Positions 27,028-36,130 of a stretch of 64,000 nt of DNA are shown piece after piece. This stretch comes from Elizabethkingia meningoseptica_A. Its GTDB lineage: Bacteria; Bacteroidota; Bacteroidia; Flavobacteriales; Weeksellaceae. The stretch's first letter is position 1; each line of letters opens with the position of its first letter. The notes under the pieces are model-generated. The model was given only the letters and a program-made list of their open reading frames with translations. It searched no databases and had not been told where the DNA came from. The stretch lies in contig NZ_JBJDLK010000002.1 in the NCBI RefSeq assembly GCF_045762675.1, positions 681,589-745,588 of the forward strand, written 5' to 3'. Both the position numbers and the translations under genes were made by a program.

Positions 27028-27049
27028 AATTGTACAAAAATGAACACCC

Positions 27050-28396
27050 ATGCGAAAGAAGACAGCCAAGATTTTAATTGTTGATGACGACGAAGACATT
27101 CTTTTCTCAGCAAAAGTGTGGCTGAAAAAGTTTTTTACCGATGTAAAAACACTTAATAATCCTAAAAAAATTCTGCCGGCACTTACTGAAGATACTTTTG
27201 ATGTTGTCCTGCTTGACATGAATTTCAGAAAAGGTTTCGAGAACGGACAGGACGGACTGCACTGGATGAATGAAATTAAGGAGATTGCTCCGGAAATTCC
27301 TATCATTCTGATGACGGCTTATGGTGAGGTCGAACTTGCCGTGGAAGCATTGAAACTAGGAGCTGTAGACTTTATATTAAAACCATGGAATAACGAAAAG
27401 CTATATGCCTCGGTTAATCTGGCAGTGGATATTTCACGTAAAAATAAAAAGATCAATCAGTGGGAAAGCATTCAACAGCATGATCAGAATTACATTCTGG
27501 AAAGCAACTCCCGAGCTGTACAGGAAGTTTTGCATACAATTGAAAAAATTGCACCTACCGATGCCAATGTTTTGTTACTGGGTGAAAATGGTACAGGAAA
27601 ATATGTTCTTGCAGAGCAGGTACACAGAAAATCGCCACGCAGCAAGGAGCCTTTTGTGCATATTGATTTAGGAAGTCTTCCTGAAGGTCTTTTTGAAGCC
27701 GAGCTTTTCGGCTATAAAAAAGGAGCTTTTACAGATGCAATAGCCGATACAGCCGGTAAAATAGAAAACGCCCAGGGTGGAACTGTTTTTCTGGATGAAA
27801 TAGGAAACCTGCCCTTGCATCTTCAGGCAAAACTGCTTACGCTGATTCAGAACAAGAAACTATCCCGTATTGGAGAAACCAAAGAACGTCAGATGGATGT
27901 TCGTTTTATCTTTGCAACCAATGAAAATCTTCAGCAAAAGGTAAATGAATTCTTATTCCGTAAAGATTTATATTTCAGGATTAATACTGTGGAAATTACT
28001 ATTCCACCGCTGCGTGAACGCCTTGAGGATCTTACTTTATTTACCCAATATTTCCTTGATAAATACCAGTATAAATATCATAAAACACTATCCCTTTCAG
28101 AAAAAAACATACAGGAACTTCAGCAGTATTACTGGCCTGGTAACATCCGCGAACTGGAACACACGATTGAAAGAAGTGTAATCCTCTCTGACCATGGTGT
28201 TCTACAGCTCTCTCTGCCTAAACCAATGGAAGACAATCTGCAGGAAATTCCGGATGTTCTGAATATTGAAGAGATGGAAGAAATCCTTATCAAGAAGGCA
28301 TTAAAAAAACATCAGGGCAATATTTCACTTGCCGCTGAAGACCTAGGTCTTTCGCGTGCGGCGCTTTATCGTAGAATGGAAAAATTCGGCATCTGA
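27050..28396 (+). CDS. Sigma-54-dependent NtrC-family response regulator
   Basis: 448 residues. Receiver domain 1-125 with the acidic pocket D-D-D at 12-14, phospho-acceptor Asp56 (L-L-D-M-N) and the conserved Lys in I-L-K-P-W. AAA+ domain about 145-375: Walker A G-E-N-G-T-G-K, the sigma-54-contacting loop G-A-F-T-D-A, Walker B G-T-V-F-L-D-E-I. The C-terminal Fis-type helix-turn-helix is N-I-S-L-A-A-E-D-L-G-L-S-R-A-A-L-Y-R-R. It is complete, so it should activate sigma-54 promoters when phosphorylated by the kinase that follows (stop and start share one base). It is divergent from the exporter cluster, its likely target. Confidence 0.95.
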   Translation: MRKKTAKILIVDDDEDILFSAKVWLKKFFTDVKTLNNPKKILPALTEDTFDVVLLDMNFRKGFENGQDGLHWMNEIKEIAPEIPIILMTAYGEVELAVEALKLGAVDFILKPWNNEKLYASVNLAVDISRKNKKINQWESIQQHDQNYILESNSRAVQEVLHTIEKIAPTDANVLLLGENGTGKYVLAEQVHRKSPRSKEPFVHIDLGSLPEGLFEAELFGYKKGAFTDAIADTAGKIENAQGGTVFLDEIGNLPLHLQAKLLTLIQNKKLSRIGETKERQMDVRFIFATNENLQQKVNEFLFRKDLYFRINTVEITIPPLRERLEDLTLFTQYFLDKYQYKYHKTLSLSEKNIQELQQYYWPGNIRELEHTIERSVILSDHGVLQLSLPKPMEDNLQEIPDVLNIEEMEEILIKKALKKHQGNISLAAEDLGLSRAALYRRMEKFGI

Positions 28397-29715
28397 TGAA
28401 AATACAGTTTTACATTTCCCAAATTGCTTTTCTTGTCCTGAGCCTTGTATGTGGTGTATTGGCATATGATTTCTTTGAGTCAAAAAAATGGATTACAGCC
28501 TTACTTTTCCTTTGCATTTCCATAACAATGATTATTCTGAACCTGCGTAACTCGCAACGTGCCGAAAAAGAAGCGGAACAGATTATGGAAGCCATTTTAC
28601 AGAAAGATTTTTCCTTATTCCCGGAAAAGAATCAGAAGAACAGACTAAAAGAACAGGCTGTAAAACTGTATTATCAGGAAAAAGAAAATAATACAGAAAT
28701 ACTTTCTTTCAAGGTACTGTACGAGAATATTCTGAATCAGCTGGACATCGGTATTATGATTCTGAAAGAAGCCGGAAATGACTGGGAAGTTTTCTATGCC
28801 AATCCCAAATTCATTGACAGTCTGAAGGTTCCTAAATATAACATCTGGAGTTTCTATCAGGAAAAGATACCTGATTTTTATAAACTTGTGGAAAACACCG
28901 GTTATCGCGAAAGTCAGGATTTTATGGAAGTATCTATCAATCAGGAAAGGTTTCAAACGTATTCTATCCGTACCACACGCCTGGAAACACCACGCGAGGA
29001 TTTCTGCATCATTTCCATGGAATCCGTTCAGAAAATTATAGAACGTAAAGAAAAAATGGCTTGGAACAATCTGATGAAGGTTCTTTCGCACGAGCTTCTG
29101 AACACCCTTACGCCGGTTAACAGTCTGATCCGTAATATGGAATACATTACCGATCAGGAAAATATTTCTCAGGAAGATCAGGAAGAGATGAAAGAAAGTC
29201 TGCGGATTGTTAATAATAAATCCGAGCAGCTGCTTAGTTTCATCAACAGCTATCGTCAGGTTGCAGAACTCCCGAAACCCAAAATCCAGAAGGTATCTAT
29301 AAAACCTGTTATAGAAAAAGTATTGCAGTTAATGGAAAGTGAGCTGAAGAACAAAAACATAACACTTATTACCAATATTAAAAACTACCAGATTCTTGCA
29401 GATGAAAAGATGCTGGAAAGAAGTCTTGTTAACCTATTGACGAATGCGCTGCATGCTGTTGACGGGATCAGTGACGGAAAAATAAAAATTCAGACGGAAC
29501 AACAAAATACCAGAACCATTATCCAGATAGAAGACAACGGAACCGGTATCAACGATCAGATTTCGGATAAAATATTCCTTCCCTTTTTTACAACACGCTC
29601 CAGTGGCTCAGGGATTGGTCTTACTTTAACCAAGAGTATTATGGAAGCCCATAATGGCTATATTACTTTCCGGAAACTGCAGCAAGGCAGTTCTTTTGAA
29701 CTTTGGTTTACCTAA
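28396..29715 (+). CDS. Membrane sensor histidine kinase
   Basis: 439 residues. Two N-terminal membrane helices (about 5-25 and 32-48) with almost no periplasmic loop, so it probably senses from within the membrane or cytoplasm. A PAS-like region follows (about 105-200), then a HisKA dimerisation helix with the phospho-acceptor in V-L-S-H-E-L-L-N-T-L-T-P, and a GHKL ATPase with N-box N-L-L-T-N-A-L-H-A-V, G1 D-N-G-T-G-I and G2 G-S-G-I-G-L-T-L. The short-loop design resembles kinases that sense stress through a partner transporter. Partner of the NtrC-type regulator. Confidence 0.93.
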   Translation: MKIQFYISQIAFLVLSLVCGVLAYDFFESKKWITALLFLCISITMIILNLRNSQRAEKEAEQIMEAILQKDFSLFPEKNQKNRLKEQAVKLYYQEKENNTEILSFKVLYENILNQLDIGIMILKEAGNDWEVFYANPKFIDSLKVPKYNIWSFYQEKIPDFYKLVENTGYRESQDFMEVSINQERFQTYSIRTTRLETPREDFCIISMESVQKIIERKEKMAWNNLMKVLSHELLNTLTPVNSLIRNMEYITDQENISQEDQEEMKESLRIVNNKSEQLLSFINSYRQVAELPKPKIQKVSIKPVIEKVLQLMESELKNKNITLITNIKNYQILADEKMLERSLVNLLTNALHAVDGISDGKIKIQTEQQNTRTIIQIEDNGTGINDQISDKIFLPFFTTRSSGSGIGLTLTKSIMEAHNGYITFRKLQQGSSFELWFT

Positions 29716-29734
29716 AAACAATACACTATACAGG

Positions 29735-29915
29735 AGGCTGTCCCAAAAGATGTCACATTGAGCTTAGTCGAAATGTTTCAATAATACAAAACATTGACAA
29801 TCAACAATCCTTCGATAATTCAATTCGTCAGGCTCACCGTAAACTCAGGCTCATTATAAACTAAGCTCAGGATGACAAAACGAAGCGTTTTTAGCTCTTG
29901 GACAGCGGGTTATTT
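29735..29915. repeat. Dispersed-type intergenic sequence bounded by inverted ends
   Basis: The stretch begins with GAGGCTGTCCCAAAAGA and ends near CTCTTGGACAGC, inverted with respect to each other. In between are TGAGCTTAGTCGAAATG and, inverted, 'ACTAAGCTCAGGATGAC'. There is no reading frame. It has the look of a small non-autonomous repeat. Confidence 0.5.
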
Positions 29916-29932
29916 TTTTACAAACGCCAAAA

Positions 29933-29973
29933 AATAATCCACATTACATAAAGTTAATGTGGATTATTTCTTT
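29933..29973. terminator. Terminator downstream of the histidine kinase gene
   Basis: A 14-bp perfect stem (29933-29946 with 29955-29968) is followed by TCTTTTT on the plus strand. Confidence 0.8.
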
Positions 29974-30111
29974 TTATAAAAATTAATTCATTTTTTATAA
30001 ATTAATATAGTTTTTCAATTATAAATATTCACTATTTATAATTTTAACTATTATTAACTTTTAATTAGCAAATATTAAAATTAACTTAAAAGTCTCGTAA
30101 CATTGGTCTCT

Positions 30112-30119
30112 TACTTTTG
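30112..30119 (+). promoter_or_regulatory. -7 box of the susC/susD operon
   Basis: TACTTTTG matches TAnnTTTG and lies 17 bases before the susC ATG. No TTG is present at the usual -33 distance, so this is a half-match only. Confidence 0.4.
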
Positions 30120-30136
30120 CCGCAAAAATAAAACCA

Positions 30137-33112
30137 ATGAATAAGAACGTCAGAAGCCTTATCGCTTTGGTTCTAACGGGATGCATCACACAGCTTACAT
30201 TTGCCCAGAAGACTAAAGACACGGTGAAAACCAAAGTAATTGATGAAGTTGTTGTAACGGCATTAGGTATAAAAAGAATGAATAAATCTTTAGGATATGC
30301 CGCCGAAAACAAAGATTCCAAGATTTTTGAGGAAACACACAACAACAACTGGGCAGGTGCCCTGGAAGGAAAAGTAGCAGGCTTGAAAATACAAACTGCA
30401 GGAGCCGGCCCTTTGGGAAGTGCCCGAATTACCTTACGCGGTGAAAAGTCTTTTGACATGGATCAGAACAGTGCCCTGATTGTAATAGACGGAGTTCCGA
30501 TGAGCAATAACACCACAGGAACCGGAAGTGCCGCGTATGGAGCAGGAGCCGGCGGAGATTTACCGATTGATTACGGAAACGGTATCAACAGTATCAACCC
30601 GGATGATATTGCTTCCGTTACCATCCTGAAAGGTGCTTCTGCAGCAGCACTATACGGCTCCAGAGCGGCCAACGGGGCGATTATGATTACAACAAAATCC
30701 GGAGCAGGCAGCAGAAAACTACGGGTTTCTTTTTCATCAGACACCAGTTTTGACTCAGTCTTAAAGTGGCCCGATTATCAGTATGAGTATGGACAGGGAA
30801 CTCAGAATAAGGATAAAAACGGTAATTTCTACTATTCTTACGGAGCTTCGCCGGATGGTGTTAACACCGGAAGTACCAGTAGTGCTTTTGGTCCGAAATT
30901 CAACGGTCAGTATTTCTTTCAGTACGATCCAAAAGTTGATGGTCAAAGTCTGGAGCGTCAGTTATGGAGACCTTACACCAATAACATTAAAGGTTTCTGG
31001 CAGGCAGGCGAGAATTATTCGAACACTTTATCTTTAGAAAATTCAAATGACAAAACCAGCTTCCGAACATCATTAGGTTATCTGAAAAACAACTGGATGA
31101 TGCCGAATACCGGCTTCGACCGTTTCAACTTTTCAGGTTCCTTCAGCCACCAGTTCAGTGATAAACTGAAGATCACCACCAAGATCATGTATTCCAAGAT
31201 GATGAGTGATAATCTTCCTGCAACAGGTTACAACAATCAGTCGATTTCTTATTTCATGATCTTCCAGAATCCCAACGTAGATCTGTCCTGGTACCGACCG
31301 ATATGGAAACAGGGAAAAGAGAACGTCGACCAGATACACCCTTTTAGTTCATATATCGACAATCCGTATATGATTGCCTATGAAATGCTGAACAGCGCGA
31401 ATAACAATCAGCTCAATACGGTTGTAACTTTAAATTACAAGATCAATAATAATTTCGATGTCATGTTCCGTACAGGTCTGGAATGGCAAAATGACATCCG
31501 TACCCAGCGCAGACCATGGAGCTCGGCTAACTATCCGCAGGGCTATTACAGAGAAGAACATATTACCAATCAGGAATACAATAACGATATCCTTTTCTCC
31601 TATAAAAACAACCAGAAAAATAGTCTGATTGGGGTTAGTGCTTCATTAGGAGGAAGTATCCGATACAATGAATACCGTTATGAATCTACACGTGCTACGG
31701 GATTAAGAAGATCGGGAATTTACACACTGGCCAATGCATTATCGTTGTACAGTACTATTCCATCACCAAAGGACAGACAGGAGAACAGTATCTATGGTTT
31801 GGTTTCCCTGAATTACGGAAAATATGTTTACCTGGATCTTACTGCCAGAAATGACTGGACGAGCACGCTGAGAAAAGGAAATAATTCTTTCTTCTACCCT
31901 TCTGCAAGTGCCAGCTTTATGCTTTCGGATATATTTAATGTGAAAAATACTTTTGACTTCTGGAAATTAAGGCTTTCTGTGGCAGGAGTTGGAAATGGTA
32001 CCAAGCCTTACCGACTGGACAGATATTATGGCATAGGTGAAATACCAGGTTCAGTAATAGCACCAAATACACTAAATAATGTTGACCTTCTTCCTGAAAA
32101 GAACATCAACTATGAAGGGGGAATGGATTTATCCATATTGAAAAACAGATTAGGCCTTAATTTTACCTTCTACCGAAACATTACGAAAAATCAGATCGTT
32201 GAAATTCCATCTCTTACAGAAAGCGGGTTCAGGTCACGATTTATTAATTCCGGAAGTGTAGAAAACAAGGGTCTGGAAATCACGTTGAACGCATCTCCTG
32301 TTAAATCAAAGAACTTTAGCTGGACTATTAATGCCAACTGGTCTGCCAACAGAAATAAGGTACTGAGCCTACCGGCTGAATTTGAAGGAAACCCGTACAC
32401 CGTAGCCTCCGTAGGTGATGTTTTATACTATAACGTACGCGTAGGAGGTTCTCTTGGGGATATGTACGGCTATAAATTAAAGCGCGCTCCGGATGGACAG
32501 GTTATTTACGACAATACTACAGGACTACCGGTAAGACCTTCGGATATTGAATATGTAGGAAATGCATTTCCGGAATGGAGAGCGGGACTTCAGAATGAAT
32601 TCAGAATTAAAAACTTCCGTATCAGCTTCTCTATTGATGGTCAGTATAAAGGAATGGCTTATTCACAATCTCACCATAAAATGACGGAGCAGGGTAAACT
32701 GAAACATACTTTATGGGGACGTGAAAATCCGGACGGTATGGTGATTGGTGAGGGTGTGATACAAAATGCGGACGGAAGCTTCTCTCCCAATACGAAGAAG
32801 GTACTTCTTTCTACTTATTACGGTGATTATTACCGCCGTGCCAACGTAGAAACGAACTCTTTTGACACTTCATTTATCAAGCTGAGAGATGCAAGAGTAT
32901 CTTACACTTTCCCTAACGCAGCTATCGGAAAACTGAAACTGAACGAACTGACTCTGGCGCTATATGGTAAAAACTTATGGATGTGGACCAAGTTTCCGCT
33001 ATTCGATCCTGAAGCAGCAACCCTTAATAACGGTACCATTACTCCGGGATCAGAAGTTGGACAATTACCTTCTGCCAGAACAATTGGTATGCAGCTTAAT
33101 GTTAAATTCTAA
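30137..33112 (+). CDS. SusC/RagA-family TonB-linked outer-membrane transporter
   Basis: 991 residues. Signal peptide 1-24 (ending T-F-A-Q). A TonB-box-like stretch V-I-D-E-V-V-V-T-A-L-G-I-K-R directly follows; the usual N-terminal carboxypeptidase-like domain is absent. Plug domain about 45-170 with S-A-R-I-T-L-R-G, D-G-V-P-M, G-A-S-A-A-A-L-Y-G-S-R-A-A-N-G-A-I and I-T-T-K-S-G, all SusC/RagA hallmarks. The rest is a beta-barrel ending in L-N-V-K-F. It pairs with the SusD-like lipoprotein to import an oligomeric nutrient. No glycosidase or peptidase neighbours identify the substrate. Confidence 0.95.
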   Translation: MNKNVRSLIALVLTGCITQLTFAQKTKDTVKTKVIDEVVVTALGIKRMNKSLGYAAENKDSKIFEETHNNNWAGALEGKVAGLKIQTAGAGPLGSARITLRGEKSFDMDQNSALIVIDGVPMSNNTTGTGSAAYGAGAGGDLPIDYGNGINSINPDDIASVTILKGASAAALYGSRAANGAIMITTKSGAGSRKLRVSFSSDTSFDSVLKWPDYQYEYGQGTQNKDKNGNFYYSYGASPDGVNTGSTSSAFGPKFNGQYFFQYDPKVDGQSLERQLWRPYTNNIKGFWQAGENYSNTLSLENSNDKTSFRTSLGYLKNNWMMPNTGFDRFNFSGSFSHQFSDKLKITTKIMYSKMMSDNLPATGYNNQSISYFMIFQNPNVDLSWYRPIWKQGKENVDQIHPFSSYIDNPYMIAYEMLNSANNNQLNTVVTLNYKINNNFDVMFRTGLEWQNDIRTQRRPWSSANYPQGYYREEHITNQEYNNDILFSYKNNQKNSLIGVSASLGGSIRYNEYRYESTRATGLRRSGIYTLANALSLYSTIPSPKDRQENSIYGLVSLNYGKYVYLDLTARNDWTSTLRKGNNSFFYPSASASFMLSDIFNVKNTFDFWKLRLSVAGVGNGTKPYRLDRYYGIGEIPGSVIAPNTLNNVDLLPEKNINYEGGMDLSILKNRLGLNFTFYRNITKNQIVEIPSLTESGFRSRFINSGSVENKGLEITLNASPVKSKNFSWTINANWSANRNKVLSLPAEFEGNPYTVASVGDVLYYNVRVGGSLGDMYGYKLKRAPDGQVIYDNTTGLPVRPSDIEYVGNAFPEWRAGLQNEFRIKNFRISFSIDGQYKGMAYSQSHHKMTEQGKLKHTLWGRENPDGMVIGEGVIQNADGSFSPNTKKVLLSTYYGDYYRRANVETNSFDTSFIKLRDARVSYTFPNAAIGKLKLNELTLALYGKNLWMWTKFPLFDPEAATLNNGTITPGSEVGQLPSARTIGMQLNVKF

Positions 33113-33126
33113 TTCTTTCTCAACTC

Positions 33127-34572
33127 ATGAAATCTTATTTAAAATTTATAATACCCCTGAGCATTTCCCTAATCGCCGGTTCTTGTAACCGAAATTTTGA
33201 AGAAATAAATACCGACAACAGCAGAATAAAAGATCCGACTTCCGGAAGCCTGCTCAATCCTGTGTTATACAGTATGTCTTCTTACGGCTACAACAGAGCA
33301 AACGATTTTACATTCGACCTGATGCAGGTTTCTATCGACTTTCCTAATGAAGGAAATATTATAAGCCGTTATTATATGACCGACAAAACCGGACAGGGAA
33401 TGTGGAACACTTCTTATCTGTGGCTGAAACAGGTAAGAGATATGATGGAAATCGCCAAAAAGGAAGGTGATAATAACAATCTTGCGATTGCCACAATTCT
33501 TAATGCATGGATTTATGCGAATCTTACGGACAGCTTTGGTGATATTCCGATGACGGAAGCCTCTCAGCTGGATACTGGAGTACAAAAGCCGGTTTTCGAT
33601 CAGCAAAAAGATGTTTATCTCGCTTTATTGGACCAGCTGAATCAGGCAAACAGCATGCTGGATGTAAAGAAAAAACTGGTGGAATCAGATATTCTGTACA
33701 AGGGGGAAGCAGCAACAGATGGTATTATGAAGTGGAAAAAATTTGCCAACAGCCTATCTCTTCGTTTGCTTACCAGAATTTTGGCTAAAAACGGAGAAAT
33801 CAATGTTTATGAAAGGATAAGAAAAATTGTAAATGATCCGGTAAACTACCCTGTATTCACTTCGAATGCTGATAATGCTGCCATTGATATTTCCGGTATA
33901 GCACCTTACCTGCCGCCTATCGCCCGTCCACAGGATTTTACAACATCCAGGGCTGCCGGTGAATTCTTTGTCAACACTTTAATTGATAATAATGACCCGA
34001 GAATTCCGCTCTTCCTGACCAAGGCCAAAGACCTGAAAAGCAAAGACATTGGGTACAAAGGAGCTCCTGCAGCCTATCCTCTGGGCACTGTTTTCGATTA
34101 TCAGCCGTCACAGCTAAGCCAGAATCTGGCCAAAGCACCACTGAAGCTATTTATGATGACGTATTCCGAGGTTCAGTTTATTATGGCAGAGCTTTCATAT
34201 AAGGGCATCACTTCAGGTAATACAAAAGCGTATTATGAAAGCGGTGTAAAAGCTGCTCTGGAACAATGGGGAACAGAAATGCCTGCTAATTATTTCAGCA
34301 ATCCAAAAGTAGCATTTAACAATACTTTTGATCAGATTATGCTGCAAAAATATATTGCTCTTTTCTTTATCGACCATCAGCAATGGTTTGAACAACGAAG
34401 AACCGGATTACCAAAGCTGCCTAACAACGGTGGTTTACAAAATGAAGGGAAAATGCCACAGCGTTATATGTACACCACCCAATCCAGAGTTCTTAATCCT
34501 GACAATTACAAGAAAGCTGTTCAGCAAATGGGTGGCGACGACATTAATGTAAAAGTGTGGTGGAATAAATAA
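33127..34572 (+). CDS. SusD/RagB-like nutrient-binding lipoprotein
   Basis: 481 residues. Lipobox A-G-S-C near residue 20. Helical TPR-rich SusD-like (SusD-like_2) sequence: F-E-E-I-N-T-D at the start, Y-A-N-L-T-D-S-F-G-D-I-P-M-T-E-A near residue 130, E-V-Q-F-I-M-A-E-L near residue 350, and Q-Q-W-F-E-Q-R-R-T-G-L-P. It begins 14 bases after susC and forms the lid of the SusC transporter on the cell surface. Confidence 0.93.
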   Translation: MKSYLKFIIPLSISLIAGSCNRNFEEINTDNSRIKDPTSGSLLNPVLYSMSSYGYNRANDFTFDLMQVSIDFPNEGNIISRYYMTDKTGQGMWNTSYLWLKQVRDMMEIAKKEGDNNNLAIATILNAWIYANLTDSFGDIPMTEASQLDTGVQKPVFDQQKDVYLALLDQLNQANSMLDVKKKLVESDILYKGEAATDGIMKWKKFANSLSLRLLTRILAKNGEINVYERIRKIVNDPVNYPVFTSNADNAAIDISGIAPYLPPIARPQDFTTSRAAGEFFVNTLIDNNDPRIPLFLTKAKDLKSKDIGYKGAPAAYPLGTVFDYQPSQLSQNLAKAPLKLFMMTYSEVQFIMAELSYKGITSGNTKAYYESGVKAALEQWGTEMPANYFSNPKVAFNNTFDQIMLQKYIALFFIDHQQWFEQRRTGLPKLPNNGGLQNEGKMPQRYMYTTQSRVLNPDNYKKAVQQMGGDDINVKVWWNK

Positions 34573-34593
34573 AACTATAAGTCATAAAATAAG

Positions 34594-35151
34594 ATGAAAA
34601 TCCAATTATTATCTGCAATCCTGTTGTGCGGGCTAGCATCTGCCCAGAACATAGCAAAAGGTTATGTTTTTGAAGACAAAAACAATAACGGTATTAAAGA
34701 CAGTAATGAAGCTGGCATTTCAAATATTGCCGTTTCAAATGGTGTCCAGATAGTACTTACCAATAAGGTGAATACCAACTGCCGGCAGGTGATGAAAATA
34801 TGTTTTTTGTGATTAAACATCTGCAAGATTATTGCCAACTTCTTTATGGGATCTCCTAATGACAAGGTTGAATATCAGATTGACAACGGTGAATGGAAAT
34901 CAATGCAGTATGTGAAAGATTACGACTCTAAACATGTAACCGAAGTATTGAAATGGGACATTAATCCACAATTACTGGAAGGAAGAAGACCTTCCAATCC
35001 GGAATTTTCAACTCATTTGTGGAATGCTGAGTTTCCCAAAAAATTCGAGAAAGGACAACATAAGATTAACATCCGCGCTACCGACCGTTTCGGGCAGGCT
35101 TTCCAGGCTTCTGAAGGTTTCAGCGTAGAAGAAGCTAAACTGATACCTTAA
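34594..35151 (+). pseudogene. Remnant of a secreted calcineurin-like metallophosphoesterase (catalytic domain deleted)
   Basis: The 5' part encodes a signal peptide (ending A-S-A-Q) and the N-terminal Ig-like segment of the family (G-Y-V-F-E-D-K-N-N-N-G-I-K-D). Near 34765-34770 the frame breaks: the expected continuation Y-Q-L-P-A-G-D-E-N-M-F-F-V-I-K is readable in another frame from 34772, consistent with loss of one G. At about 34818-34825 the sequence jumps to the C-terminal domain (K-I-I-A-N-F-F-M-G-S-P-N-D-K-V-E, ending A-K-L-I-P at 35151). The whole central metal-binding phosphoesterase domain is missing. Full-length relatives follow SusCD pairs, so this operon has lost its enzyme. Confidence 0.8.
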
Positions 35152-35269
35152 ATATTTTACTTTATTTTATTGAGACTGCACGGGCCTTTTGGGTTCGTGC
35201 AGTTATTTTACATAAACTTCTATAGATTAAAAAATTATGTTTTAAATTTAACTTACAAAATATTTAAAA

Positions 35270-35722
35270 ATGGAAAATTCAAACCGATATGCAAAAGCAG
35301 AAATGCTGATCAGAAAACCAGTTGCAGAAGTTTACGAAGCCTTTATAAATCCTGAGATCACCACTAAATTCTGGTTTACGAAAAGCTCCGGAAGACTGGA
35401 TGAAAACAAAAATATTACCTGGACATGGGAAATGTACAACCATAGTGTGGATATTGATGTTGTAGAACTGCAACCAAATAAAAAAATTGCTATCATGTGG
35501 GGCAATTACGAAGCAAAAACACCTGTTATATGGACGTTCACCGAACACGGAGAAGACACGTTCGTTTCCGTTACCAACACTGGATTTACCGGTGATGAAG
35601 ACAGTGTTTTATCCATCGTACGGGATTCTACAGAAGGATTTACCCTTGTACTTTCCGGACTGAAAGCCTATCTGGAACACCGAATAGAACTTAATCTTGT
35701 AAAAGACCGGTTTCCACAGTAA
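35270..35722 (+). CDS. AHSA1/SRPBCC-family protein
   Basis: 150 residues. START-like fold typical of the activator-of-Hsp90-ATPase (AHSA1) group: I-R-K-P-V-A-E-V-Y-E-A-F-I-N-P near residue 15, F-W-F-T-K-S-S-G-R, then W-T-W-E-M-Y and a final amphipathic helix G-F-T-L-V-L-S-G-L-K-A-Y-L-E-H. Bacterial members bind small hydrophobic ligands; no specific ligand can be named. It is complete and stands alone before the tRNA gene. Confidence 0.85.
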   Translation: MENSNRYAKAEMLIRKPVAEVYEAFINPEITTKFWFTKSSGRLDENKNITWTWEMYNHSVDIDVVELQPNKKIAIMWGNYEAKTPVIWTFTEHGEDTFVSVTNTGFTGDEDSVLSIVRDSTEGFTLVLSGLKAYLEHRIELNLVKDRFPQ

Positions 35723-35739
35723 TACCACATCCTGATTCC

Positions 35740-35811
35740 GGCCCCGTAGTTCAACGGATAGAACAAGAGTTTCCTAAACTTTAGATAGCAGTTCGATCCT
35801 GCTCGGGGCTA
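35740..35811 (+). tRNA. tRNA-Arg (anticodon CCT)
   Basis: Cloverleaf by eye: acceptor GGCCCCG/CGGGGCT (one G-U), D stem GTTC/GAAC, anticodon stem AGAGT/ACTTT with loop TTCCTAA (anticodon CCT), a 4-base variable loop, T stem AGCAG/CTGCT with loop TTCGATC. No CCA is encoded. Its 3' end and terminator are duplicated at 37954-37996. Confidence 0.9.
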
Positions 35812-35849
35812 CAAGTAAAAAAGGCTCAGATTTTAAATCTAAGCCTTTG
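35807..35849 (+). repeat. Direct repeat L: tRNA 3' end plus terminator (candidate attL)
   Basis: This 43-bp segment begins GGCTACAAGTAAAAAAG and includes the hairpin 35820-35848 (AAAGGCT...AGCCTTT) that serves as the tRNA terminator. It matches 37954-37996 with a single mismatch. Confidence 0.85.
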
Positions 35850-35857
35850 GTATTATT

Positions 35858-36130
35858 TTATTTCAAACTATCCTGTGGAATTGGAAATAATTTCCAGTTC
35901 ATATAATTAGGATATTTTCTTTTCATTATTTCATAATAAATATAAAAAGGTTTTGATGGAGCTTCTTTAACCATTTCACTCTCTTTTCTTATTAATTTAT
36001 TATTTATATAATAGCAAGTCAGGGATTTCCCCGATTCATACCCATAGATACTGATCACAAGTATATTATTCTTTTCAAGAATATTAAGTAAAAGAAAGTT
36101 TTCATTATTCTTTTCTGCCCGAGATTTCAA
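35858..36130 (-). pseudogene. 5'-truncated orphan gene fragment
   Basis: About 90 codons are open on the minus strand, but the frame has no ATG. It opens behind a stop at about 36150 and runs into a serine-recombinase fragment on the other strand. The product has no signal peptide and reads like the C-terminal part of a small secreted protein (ending W-K-L-F-P-I-P). No family was recognised. It is most simply a gene whose 5' end was lost at a recombination junction near 36115-36130. Confidence 0.4.

Noticed and set aside
27040..27050. Upstream ATG (27040) as the regulator start
   Set aside because: It is out of frame with the receiver domain; the ATG at 27050 is correct.
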